From the NCBI GenBank assembly GCA_949358305.1, contig OX442320.1, positions 5,968,259 to 6,032,258 on the forward strand: a stretch of 64,000 bases of DNA, written 5' to 3'. Positions 1-9,459 of the stretch are shown in pieces (the stretch's first letter is position 1; each line of letters begins with the position of its first letter). Both the position numbers and the translations under genes were made by a program. The notes beneath the pieces are model-generated. The model was not told the DNA's origin and did not search any database. It worked only from the letters and a program-made list of their open reading frames with translations. The DNA comes from Strigamia acuminata (Eukaryota > Arthropoda > Chilopoda > Geophilomorpha > Linotaeniidae).

Positions 1-450
1 CCCTTTCTCTTTCTCTTTTCCTCCATTTTCCCTTTCTCTTTTCCTCCATTTTCCCTTTCTCTTTCTCTTTTCCTCCATTTTCCCTTTCTCTTTTCCTCCA
101 TTTTCCCTTTCTCTTTTCCTCCATTTTCCCTTTCTCTTTTCCTCCATTTTCCCTTTCTCTTTCTCTTTTCCTCCATTTTCCCTTTCTCTTTTCCTCCATT
201 TTCCCTTTCTCTTTTCCTCCATTTTCCCTTTCTCTTTTCCTCCATTTTCCCCTTCTCTTTTCCTCCATTTTCCCCTTCTCTTTTCCTCCATTTTCCCCTT
301 CTCTTTTCCTCCATTTTCCCCTTCTCTTTTCCTCCATTTTCCCCTTCTCTTTTCCTCCATTTTCCCCTTCTCTTTTCCTCCATTTTCCCTTTCTCTTTTC
401 CTCCATTTTCCCCTTCTCTTTTCCTCCATTTTCCCCTTCTCTTTTCCTCC
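1..450. repeat. 23-bp pyrimidine-rich satellite
   Basis: About 19 tandem units of roughly 23 bp, built on ccctttctct then tttcctccat, with one A per unit on this strand. Some units carry an extra ttctct, and later units change ccctttct to ccccttct. The array runs off the left edge, so its full length is unknown. The strand is almost purely pyrimidine. Confidence 0.95.
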
Positions 451-876
451 AAAAACATCTCCCACGTGAATTATTCCTTTATATATATAAAAGCAGCTAA
501 GTCATTTTTGAAAAATTTGCGATGTAGGTGGAAGATTGGAAATAATTGTTTTATAAGAAATAAAAGAATGCTATTAAAATACTTTATTCAATGCTCAATT
601 TACAAAATCAATTATTGGACTTAGCGTAAAAATGACACTTAGAAATATTTACACAATGGGACTTTGTGAATATTTACACAATGGGACTTTGTGAATATTT
701 TTCACAATACACTATAAAAATAATCAATATACATGAAATGATAAATCAAAATTAAACTAGAAAAATTCACTATCGCAGGACAATCCTATTTGAAGTCGTC
801 GTAGGGCGGGATAATTTTATTCGAAGTCGTTGTTGCCGCGTTTCAATTTTCGTATTCCTAAACTGAAAAAGAATTT
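451..876. other. Non-coding stretch with one minus-strand exon-like motif
   Basis: No gene recognised. An 18-bp segment ending atgggactttgtgaatattt is tandemly doubled near 640-700. At about 775-855 the minus strand reads an AG acceptor followed by a GAATACGAAAATTGAAACG-type segment that recurs near 1980 and 2215. Otherwise AT-rich. Confidence 0.5.
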
Positions 877-1563
877 AGAAAAGCGTTAATAATGGCGGAC
901 TCGATAAAGAAAAGCGTTAATAATGGCGGACTCGATAAAGAAAAGCGTTAATAATGGCGGACTCGATAAAGAAAAGCGTTAATAATGGCGGACTCGATAA
1001 AGAAAAGCGTTAATAATGGCGGACTCGATAAAGAAAAGCGTTAATAATGGCGGACTCGATAAAGAAAAGCGTTAATAATGGCGGACTCGATAAAGAAAAG
1101 CGTTAATAATGGCGGACTCGATAAAGAAAAGCGTTAATAATGGCGGACTCGATAAAGAAAAGCGTTAATAATGGCGGACTCGATAAAGAAAAGCGTTAAT
1201 AATGGCGGACTCGATAAAGAAAAGCGTTAATAATGGCGGACTCGATAAAGAAAAGCGTTAATAATGGCGGACTCGATAAAGAAAAGCGTTAATAATGGCG
1301 GACTCGATAAAGAAAAGCGTTAATAATGGCGGACTCGATAAAGAAAAGCGTTAATAATGGCGGACTCGATAAAGAAAAGCGTTAATAATGGCGGACTCGA
1401 TAAAGAAAAGCGTTAATAATGGCGGACTCGATAAAGAAAAGCGTTAATAATGGCGGACTCGATAAAGAAAAGCGTTAATAATGGCGGACTCGATAAAGAA
1501 AAGCGTTAATAATGGCGGACTCGATAAAGAAAAGCAGTAATGGAGGACTCGATAAAGAAAAGC
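877..1563. repeat. 31-bp array carrying AATAATGGCGG cores
   Basis: About 21 nearly identical 31-bp units (gaaaagcgttaataatggcg plus gactcgataaa), then one degenerate unit with agtaatggagg. Each unit contains AATAATGGCGG, a good match to the known YY1/Pleiohomeotic core AAnATGGCGGC. Units are almost free of mismatches, implying recent expansion or homogenisation. Confidence 0.95.
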
Positions 1564-2279
1564 AATATTCGCGAAGTTCTAACATTTCATGCATAAGCCT
1601 AAACCTAAAGGTTAAATTCATTCAAATAAACGAAATATAACTTCCTAATAAAAGACTCTGGACTACAAACTAAACAAGGATTAACAATAAAAATAAAAAA
1701 ATTCCAAAAGAACTTACTGGGATGCGACTGCCTCCGTGGTCGAATGCCGAATGAAATCAAGGTACCTAAAACAAATGAAATATTCACCGCATGAAGTCAT
1801 GTCCTAATTTGCAAACTTGAACGGTGGCGCCACTTAAAAAACCATTTACATAATGCAAAAATGGCACTTAAAAATACAAAAAAAATATACAAAAAAAATC
1901 AATAAAACAAAATTAAACAATTAGAAAAAAATTGCGAGGACTGGAAGGACAATCCTGTTTGAACTCGTCGTTGTCCCGCTTCAATTTCCGGTCTTCCTAG
2001 AATGAAAAAAAACAGCATTAATGGCGGACTTAATAAAGAAAAAAGAAAAGACCGCTAAAAAAATGACACGCTAAACCTAAATGTTCAATTTAACTACCAA
2101 ATTAAGACAAAAGAAACGCAATAAATAAAATAAATGCAGTAAACAAAAAAACATACAAAATAGAAATAGAAATACAAAATTTGAGAAGCCACTTACTCGT
2201 GATGTCATTCTCCGTTTCAATTTTCGGTCTTCGTATTCCTAAAGTGAAAAAGGAATTTAAAAAAGCATTTATAATGGAG
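1564..2279. other. Two diverged copies of the upstream motif block
   Basis: At 1926-2040 and 2190-2290 the minus strand shows a 3' splice-like AG followed by a short purine-rich segment related to the one at 775-855 (GAAGACCGGAAATTGAAGCG and a close variant). Each copy is followed on the plus strand by a weak version of the AATGGCGG block. No protein family is recognisable. This looks like duplicated exon-like units of a minus-strand transcript, or a diverged repeat. Confidence 0.35.
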
Positions 2280-2398
2280 GACTGGAAAAAACACAGCGGC
2301 AATAATGGAGGACTCGACAATGAAAAGCAGCAATGGCGGACTCGACAATGAAAAGCAGCAATGGCGGACTCGACAATGAAAAGCAACAATGGCGGACT
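2280..2398. repeat. 28-bp array with AATGGCGG cores
   Basis: About four units of roughly 28 bp (tggcggactcgacaatgaaa plus agcagcaa). It is clearly related to the 877-1563 array by the shared ATGGCGGACTCGA core, but has a different unit length. Confidence 0.8.
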
Positions 2399-2559
2399 AT
2401 GTGTCAGTTGTCACCTAATTTCCATATGAGATGATGTAACGTGACATGTGACGCCACCATTCACAATCCTATTGGCGTAGCCTACCACGTGTCCCAGCAA
2501 CGGAAGTGCTTCGTGAGCATGTAATGACTAGTGGCGTTACAACGCCCTAGCGGCGGCTC

Positions 2560-2940
2560 CTCTTAACTCATTACAAGCATAGGAGCCGAAGCGAGTTGAC
2601 AGCTGCTAACTTCTACCTGAAAGAAAAGTATCAAACGTAAATTTATACGAAATAGTACACACTTAATGCAGGCACTTTTTATTCTATTTTAATTTTCTTT
2701 AGGCACACATTTCCAACACAACTGGCCAGGGCAAAAACTAGCAAAGGTAAGTACATTTAATTTTTTTATGCAGGCTCTACTTTATATTAAAACGAATTTT
2801 TTTTCTCTTTAGAATACGCGGACGAATAGCGACGTACAGAAGCGAATAAAACCACGAGACAAGTAATATTGCACTTTAAAAATTAAAATTGTAATGTCTA
2901 ACTCAAATTTCGGAAATAAAATTAAAAATTTTAAACACTA
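2560..2940 (+). ncRNA. Possible small spliced non-coding transcript
   Basis: Three exon-like pieces have good splice signals: a donor near 2635, an acceptor at tttctttag (about 2701) with a donor gtaagt near 2746, then an acceptor ctctttag near 2811. The last piece ends near AATAAA signals at about 2850-2930. No conserved reading frame is visible, so this is a non-coding candidate only. Confidence 0.2.
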
Positions 2941-4722
2941 AACACAAACTTACAAAATGTTTTTTTTAAAAAACAACATTCTTACATAAAGTAAAATGCG
3001 CCGCAAATTTTGTCATAAAAAAAGACACCCAAAAAAGCTTTTCCCCAAGTTTAAGCTGAAAAAGGACAGCTATCACTCATGACCCGGAAAACCCAGTTAA
3101 GCCACAGTGCCTGCATGTTTGAAGGGCCAGGACCTAGGGGCCCAATCCTAGGCCCTGGAAAATAATTTTACCTTTAGTCTTCCTGGTGTCTTCACTGGCG
3201 TCCTCGTCTTTCCTGTCTGAAGTTGTCCTTTAAATCTGGAATAACTAAAACAATAAAAATATAAAACAAATTAACAAATAAATGAAACCTAGCTGGTCAA
3301 TGCACAAACAAAAATATCAGCGAAAACAAGAAATTATCATAAAAATACAAGAAATAAAAATAAAATAAAATTCAAATAATTTAGTATAAAAGGCAAAAGA
3401 AAAGCTTCGTGTGCTATGGATGTGTTCAGTGTTCTTCACCTCATATTGCGGGCTCACGACGTCTTCTTGTTCATATATTACACAAATAAAATGGCGGCTT
3501 TCTTAGACGTTAACTCTGGGTTGGAGAAACTAAAAAAAAATGAGAAAAAATATAGACTAGATAAATAACAAAATTTTAGAAAATAAAGTAAAATGTACTG
3601 GTATAATTAATGTGTAAATAATGACTACAAAAGACCGTGAAAAACACCACGAAAAACTAAAGGAAACTCACGAGACATATTGAATTAAAAATAGGACTAA
3701 ATAGTGCGTAGTGCACGGTAAAACTAAAACGATTAAATTAATAGTTTACAAAAGATATTAAATAAAGTGAGAAGCAATACACGCTTCAGAAAAATAGATT
3801 AAATAAATTATATACTATATTTAATTAAATTCACTTACTAAAAAGATGAGACAATGGCGAGGAATGACAAACAATGGCGGCGAGAAACGACAAGCAATAG
3901 ATGCGAGGAACGACAAACAATGGCGGCGAGAAACGACAAGCAATAGATGCGAGGAACGACAAACAATGGCGGCGAAAAGAAGCCTCACAAAGTTAATTCA
4001 GTTGCGTGAAAGTCATTCAAAATATATATTAAAGAATTAATCAATTTAAATTAAAGTAACTCAAAACTTACTTGAGATTAAGCGCCAGTTGCTGCACTTG
4101 TCGTTTAGGATCTTGAATACATAATTAGCACAAACGTTGACAAAACCCTACCATGAAAAACAACTCAAATTCGAACATTTTCCATGCATAGTTAATGAGC
4201 AATTTCAGGCAATTTCTCTGCAATTTCTTCTTCTCGGTCGAATTTTCAGTTTGAATATTTAATGAGCGTGGGCTAGGTGAAGTGACGAGCTTGCCGCCTG
4301 GTGCCAAAAAGCGGTAACTATACTAACGACGCTTTTGTTTTTAATTTCTTTATTTGTATATAATAATTTAATTCATCATTATGAACATTATTTTTATTGT
4401 GTTTCTGGAAAACACTTTAAACATTAAGAAATAAATTCGTTTTGAATCGCTCGATACATTTAATTAAAAATACTAGCGCCCTCTCGTGCTATTCGCACAA
4501 ACCTACAAAGTTTTGACGAAAACCCGGTTTTCTCGCATGTAAATCCCATAATCTTCATAGATAGCACAAATAAAAGCCACAAATAAAAACACCTTTGAAA
4601 TCTGCTTTGATCGGTTGATTAAAGACGTGTACAATCTCATCCAAATTCGTCATTTAATTCTAACAATATTACAATTGTTTTTATAAGTAGTAGAAGAATA
4701 ATAAGAGTCAAAATTAAAAAAT
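2941..4722. other. Gene-free stretch, scattered AATGGCGG motifs
   Basis: No recognisable protein gene. The minus strand has exon-like pieces with splice consensus near 3170-3235 and 3440-3530. An AAAATGGCGGC motif lies near 3488, and a 46-bp array sits at 3851-3985. It may be the body of a minus-strand non-coding transcript related to the 775-2400 blocks. Confidence 0.35.
3851..3985. repeat. 46-bp array with ACAATGGCGGCGA cores
   Basis: Motif acaatggcggcgagaaacg starts at about 3871, 3917 and 3963 (46-bp spacing), with a partial unit before it. It again contains the ATGGCGGC core. A short open frame across it is a by-product of the repeat. Confidence 0.8.
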
Positions 4723-4940
4723 TTACACTTCGGTTTTCGAGAGACCTTTTCGAGCAAACCATTCATCACTTTTATCCGCACCTATTGCCTGTATAAATTG
4801 AATAAATTGAATAAAGAAATGAACCAATTTAAAGAAATAACATTTTTTTTTACCTTCTGCAACAGTGCATCCGCTGTGGGATCAATGGGCGATAATTGAC
4901 GAAAAGCTTCGTTACCTACAAAACAAACTTCGTGTCCATC
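4723..4940 (-). pseudogene. Orphan 3' end of a GLOD4-like glyoxalase-domain gene
   Basis: Two minus-strand exons (4940-4854 and 4788-4723) separated by a 65-bp GT-AG intron encode about 50 residues ending the protein. They read DGHEVCFVGNEAFRQLSP, then a stretch ending DKSDEWFARKG and a stop. This matches the C-terminus known for glyoxalase domain-containing protein 4 (DGHE-CFVG-EAFR-LS and DKSDEWFA). The fragment has no stop or frameshift and a good acceptor (tgtccag). The two glyoxalase/VOC domains expected upstream (about 240 residues) are not visible between 4941 and the lectin gene at 5459, nor elsewhere on this strand. It is either a truncated duplicate or the end of a gene whose other exons lie beyond the lectin cluster. 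Family assignment is fairly sure; pseudogene status is inference. Confidence 0.6.
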
Positions 4941-5458
4941 CTGGACAAATTTTGTTTTAAAAAAAATCATTTAATTATCATTTCGTGTCAGAATTCATTG
5001 TTTTTTAATGATCAAACAATTTACAAATTCATGTCTACTCGTGCTCGTAGTTTTTGTTTCATGAAATACAACAACAGTTTCGTGTATACGTGCAAATCGA
5101 TTCTTTACAAATTCGATAAAAATTCCGCACAGAAAATATTTAATTCACATCCAAGCCATTGAGGCAACACCAGTGGCAATTAATTTAATTTCACACGACA
5201 AAGTAAACAAAATGACATAAATCCAAGTATTTATTCACTTATTTACGTTCAAATATTTTGTTTGCAAATTGTTTAAAGCATTTTGGACCAAATCATCTTT
5301 CCAAGATAGAAAACAAAAATAATCAATTTTATGCAATACAAAACAATTTCTCAGCTTTAAATTCATATCATCGTTTTTGTTGGACAACAAAACGCGAAAT
5401 AAATAATTCTCCACGCACAAATTAATTGTTTAAAGAAAAAAAGGTTTTCTAGTCGAAA

Positions 5459-6316
5459 ATGATGCCCATCACCGATAGCTCTGAAAGCGACAGCGACGAC
5501 ACCGACGACAGCTCTTACGGTTTTACGAGTAATCTCCTGTCTTATCTGTTGTTATTATGTTGCTGCGTAGGCTCAACTGTCATATTCGTAGCAATTGGAT
5601 ACACAATCGCGCCTGGAAGTAAAGAAAAAATACATTACGTACACGAACCTTGAACAATTTCTAGAATTGTTAATTTTTATTTCGTTAGAACCGTGTGAGG
5701 CGCACGCGGGTAAGTTCGGTCAACTTGTAACGACGCTCCGTAGCCATTTTTATTTTTCTGTCCAGGCGATGAAGAACCTGGTACACTATTTTTTTCAAGG
5801 AAAAAGTCACAACAGAGTTCGACGATTAACGATTCAACATTCAGCGCCGTCTACGCACAAGATGGAAATCTAACAACTTGTAGCCACACTGATTACTATA
5901 GCGACCTCAACAAAGACACCACACCCTGGTGGCAAATTGATTTGCTAGATCAGTATGTAATAAAAGGCGTCAAACTTCATGCACGAACAGATTGTTGTTG
6001 TGAGTTAATTAAACACTTTCTTTAGCTCAAATGTGGAAAATTATTTGTATTTTCAGGGGCGAATAACCGCGATTTACAATTGAGGGTCGGGAATCATGAA
6101 GAATCGGAACTAGGAGTCGTTTTCTCTCTTAATGGCGTGTGCGCCGAATTTCCTGGTAGCGATTATCCGCTAGGACTCATCTTCAATTTCAGATGTCCTC
6201 CTATGCTCATAGGTCGATACGTTTCCATTCAGAAAGTTACGTTTTGTCCAGACTGTACGGAAGACGCTTTAAGTATTTGCAAATTGGAATTTGATGCACA
6301 TCCAGTGAGGAATTAG
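5459..6316 (+). CDS. Membrane-anchored fucolectin-type (F5/8C-like) lectin, copy 1
   Basis: Three exons (about 5459-5614, 5766-6001, 6057-6316). The N-terminus is acidic and serine-rich (SSESDSDDTDDSS), followed by a hydrophobic span with a CCC cluster (LLSYLLLLCCCVGSTVIFVA), suggesting a type II membrane anchor. The rest is one domain of the eel-fucolectin/tachylectin-4 type: a DGNLTTCSHT start, TPWWQIDL, a DCCW turn spanning the second splice site, LRVGNH, and a closing RCPPMLIGRYVSIQKV then LSICKLE. In the family these positions form the F5/8C-like jelly roll and its disulfides, and many members bind fucose. Ligand and tissue are not shown here. The start is the first of two adjacent ATGs. 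A related gene lies 1 kb downstream with gene remnants between them, so the locus arose by tandem duplication. Confidence 0.8.
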
Positions 6317-6641
6317 ATGTATTTGACTTATTAAAAATGTGTACAAACAAATTAAATGAATAATTCATTGAGCGGCACGTGATTTTACGACTAGTGGCGT
6401 AGCAAGAAGTCAATGGGTTGATGGGCTAATACAGCCTATTTTTTACACGATTTCCATTAAATGTGATTTTCTACAAAACATTTTAGAATACCCTCTGCTT
6501 GTTGTCTAGGAAATATGTAAGGAATTCCTCTTGTAATGGATGTATATTCAAGAAAACACTTCTAAGGTTTTGTTATTGACGCTCCCTAGTGATTATTTGT
6601 GGCGTTACGTTACAACACAATGGCGCTATAAGGACAAATCT

Positions 6642-6716
6642 AGATGGGGCAATGAGAAGATTACTCATGATTACTCTATTTGTAGATTGGAAGTTCACGG
6701 ATTTATTTATCAATAA
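6642..6716 (+). pseudogene. Remnant of a lectin terminal exon
   Basis: An open stretch reads HDYSICRLEVHGF and stops after YQ. It aligns with the last strand of both neighbouring lectin genes (LSICKLE and LSICHLDIMGY followed by a stop). No matching upstream exon is intact beside it, so it is the leftover 3' end of another copy. Confidence 0.55.
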
Positions 6717-6864
6717 AGTTTTGAGTTTTAACTAAAGATTTGTACTTTATTTTGGATAATTCAATTATCTCTTGCATGTAATTTCAATGGCTGATTACCC
6801 ATGTATATTTGACATTAGATGACGTAATTGACATGATGCTTCGCATTGACGTCGCTTTGTTATG

Positions 6865-7145
6865 CTCGAGTTGGAAACATGGAGACAAATTGAAGATGTG
6901 GGACGAAGAGAGGGTGTAGATTTCGAATAAAATAGAAAGACACATTTATTTAATTTATTGTGTCTGGTGAAGCACACACAACTCGTACATTTTTTTTATT
7001 CCAGAGCTGACAAGTGAGCCGACAACCAAAGCGACTAACATTCCTCTCTGCAAAAATGGCGGACAGTGTTCTACAACGACGTCCTCGCTAGTCATGGCGA
7101 GATAAATATGGTAGATCAGTATATGTAATTAAAGTCGTAAGAAAT
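6865..7145 (+). pseudogene. Degenerate copy of the lectin 5' exon and core
   Basis: From about 6865 the DNA parallels the start of lectin copy 2 exon 2 (7441 on). It reads ETWRQIEDVGRREG, where the intact gene has KTLRQIEDVARGRG, then hits a stop soon after DFE. Near 7111 gtagatcagtatatgtaatt parallels the DQYVIK segment of the lectin core but is frame-shifted. This is a broken intermediate copy in the tandem cluster. Confidence 0.6.
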
Positions 7146-7270
7146 CTGGCAAACGGAAATAAATACGTGCAGAGAGATTTTTAAAAAATTAATTAAATAA
7201 ATGATGCGTTTATAGGATCAAACACCCGGACTTTCTCCTCCTCGAACTATATTTGATCACAACAATCGAC

Positions 7271-8398
7271 ATGCACCTTTGGAATAACACACGTCATAGC
7301 GCGAGGGTAATATTATTGTTTCTATAACATCATCTAATACGTCGCGAAAATATTCATTGAAAACATTGAACATTCCATCTCACTCTACGATAAACGTAAG
7401 TTTATTGTAAAGACGCAAGTCGGTTGATGATCAAATATAGTTCGAGTTGAAAACATTGCGACAAATCGAAGATGTGGCACGAGGAAGAGGAGAAAAAGTC
7501 CAAGTACACGATTTCGAATCGAATAAGACACGCGGAATTTATTTCACTTATCTATTTAATAATCTGTTATTTAACAGTAAGACAAAATGGATCGTGTTAG
7601 TGGTTCTTCTCTTGTTTTGCTGTTGCATACTACTCTTGAGTGCAGGACTCGGATACGTCATTGGTGGAGGAGGATCGAAGAAAGGACAAGGCCCGTTTGA
7701 ACCCGGAGGAATATTCGGTGGTGGGTCCGATAAAAATTCTTCTCGAAAACACGTACGCATTCAATCGACTCGTAATTATTATTCCAGGAGACCTTCCAAT
7801 TTGTCCTAAGGATAGAACAAAAGCAACTAGTGTACCTCCGACGGTTAAACTAGATTTTAAAACAGCAAAAGTAGAGGAGAGTTCGACAGGAGGTCCTGGT
7901 AAGGTCGTGGGCCCGGTGGATGAAATTAAAAACACTTGTACCCACTCAAACGAGGACGATGGAAAGGAAGACAGGACACCCTGGTGGCGTGTTGATATGG
8001 CGGTTGAGTACGTAATTGTACGCGTAGATTATTACGGAGAAACAAGCTGCTGCTGTGAGTTGAAATGCGCATGAATATGTGAGCACGAGTATAATTGTCT
8101 ATGTGTAGGGCAGAGAGATAACGATTTGGAAGTCAGAGTTGGAAATCACGTAGAACCTGCGGGATATCAACCGCCTTTTAATCGCAATGGCTTGTGTGGT
8201 GAATACCGAGCTAATAATAATCCAAAAGGCAAAGCGATTGTTTTCACATGTCCCACGATGCTTTATGGTCGGTACTTGTCTATCCAGAAGGTTAGGGTGT
8301 GCGTAAAGTGTCCGTGCACGAATTGTAAAACTCATTATGTGCTAAGTATTTGTCATTTGGATATTATGGGATATAAGTTGCCACCGAAAGCGAAATGA
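7271..8398 (+). CDS. Membrane-anchored fucolectin-type lectin, copy 2
   Basis: Four exons proposed: 7271-7306, 7441 to about 7724, about 7792-8053, and 8110-8398. The start is inferred: the long frame from 7441 has no ATG, but a 12-codon ATG exon at 7271 with donor gtaata joins in phase to acceptor aaatatag. Features in order: a charged N-terminus (RQIEDVARGRGEK), one strong hydrophobic span with a CCC cluster (WIVLVVLLLFCCCILLLSAG), a Gly-rich linker, then the lectin domain with NTCTHS, TPWWRVDM, SCCW, LEVRVGNH, RYLSIQKV and LSICHLD. It has an extra Cys-rich insert (CVKCPCTNCK) that copy 1 lacks. The linker contains the intron that switches frame near 7724. Sugar specificity cannot be read. 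Domain call is firm; exon 1 is inference. Confidence 0.72.
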
Positions 8399-8622
8399 TT
8401 TGCACTGTATCGTCTGTATGGAAGTGAGGTGGTTGAAATTGTTTATTTGCTCACGTAAAGTGGTATTTTTTGTTGTAGTGCAATTATTAATCGAAAAATT
8501 AAAACTTTTAGTTTTAAAGTTTGAGTTTTTGTACACATTGTTTTTACATTTTCCTTTCTGATTCCAGTATGGAGGTTTAATTCATTATATCATCATTTAC
8601 TCCATTCGAGTGTGCTTTAATA

Positions 8623-8664
<42 letters not shown>

Positions 8665-9006
8665 TGTTTTTGGAGTTTTCACACAAACTACTACAAATTT
8701 CTAATCTTGCGTGTACAAACAACTTTCTAATTTTGTCTCATTATAAACAAAAAAAACGCAGAAATAACTTTCCTATTACTTTTTATCAATGGCAAATTGT
8801 AAGAAACACATCAGAAGTAATAACCATCAATCATTGCGCGCTTCTCTGCATGCCTTTCTTGTTGTCACTGCAGCATCTCATATGCTTCCCTTGCGTTTAT
8901 TATAAATAAAGTTCACAAAGCCATCAGGTCTATAAAGACTTGCTTTACACCACGGATGTTAATCGATAATTAGCAACCATTTCAGCACAATTGTGATGCT
9001 TTAAAT
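8399..9006. other. Lectin 3' flank and intergenic spacer
   Basis: No gene seen. An AATAAA-like stretch leads into an (AAT)n run at about 8621-8663. The remainder is AT-rich spacer up to the hAT-like element at 9007. Confidence 0.6.
8621..8663. repeat. (AAT)n microsatellite
   Basis: About 14 uninterrupted AAT units downstream of lectin copy 2. Confidence 0.95.
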
Positions 9007-9308
9007 CAGGGGTTCCCAAACTTTTTAGCATCGCGACCCATTTTTAAGCAAGCCGATCTTCCGCGCCCCACTTCATCTACCAGTGCATTAAATTTTTCAA
9101 AAATGAACTATAAATATCCATAATAGAATTGATTCTAAGCACACAAACTGAAATGATTTGAATTTGGCAGTTATGTATTGTCTAGATAGAATAAACTCTT
9201 CTAGGCGACAAGACAAGTGCTCTAATCTAGGGAGGGGGGGCGTCATGACTACAGGTTTGTTAGATTGTTACAATTGTGCTGTTGCGCCCCACAGTTTGGG
9301 AAACGCTG
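9007..9308. mobile_element. Non-autonomous hAT-like element, 302 bp
   Basis: Ends are CAGGGGTTCCCAAA on the left and, inverted, CAGCGTTTCCCAAA on the right. They are flanked by 8-bp target duplications differing at one base (ctttaaat at 8999-9006 and ctttaagt at 9309-9316). CAG-initiated ends and 8-bp duplications are diagnostic of hAT transposons. It has no open frame, so it is a MITE. It lies about 150 bp upstream of the first SLC16 gene. Confidence 0.85.
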
Positions 9309-9459
9309 CTTTAAGTTTATGTTGAAAGTTTGTCATCAAAGAAGCAAGAATAAAAACAAATTGTTAGCTAATCTTAGGGGATTAGTTCTTAACTGACCTT
9401 GTATTTGCTATCTTGAGCTTAACTCTCACTTATACTTTTTATGCTTCGTGGTTACCGAA

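Noticed and set aside
2102-2389. 95-residue minus-strand ORF with repeated SFIVESAIAAF-type units
   Set aside because: Translation of the 28-bp array; no splice context and no family.
5163-5420. Upstream GLOD4 exons on the minus strand
   Set aside because: The open frames there show no glyoxalase motifs and lack usable acceptors.
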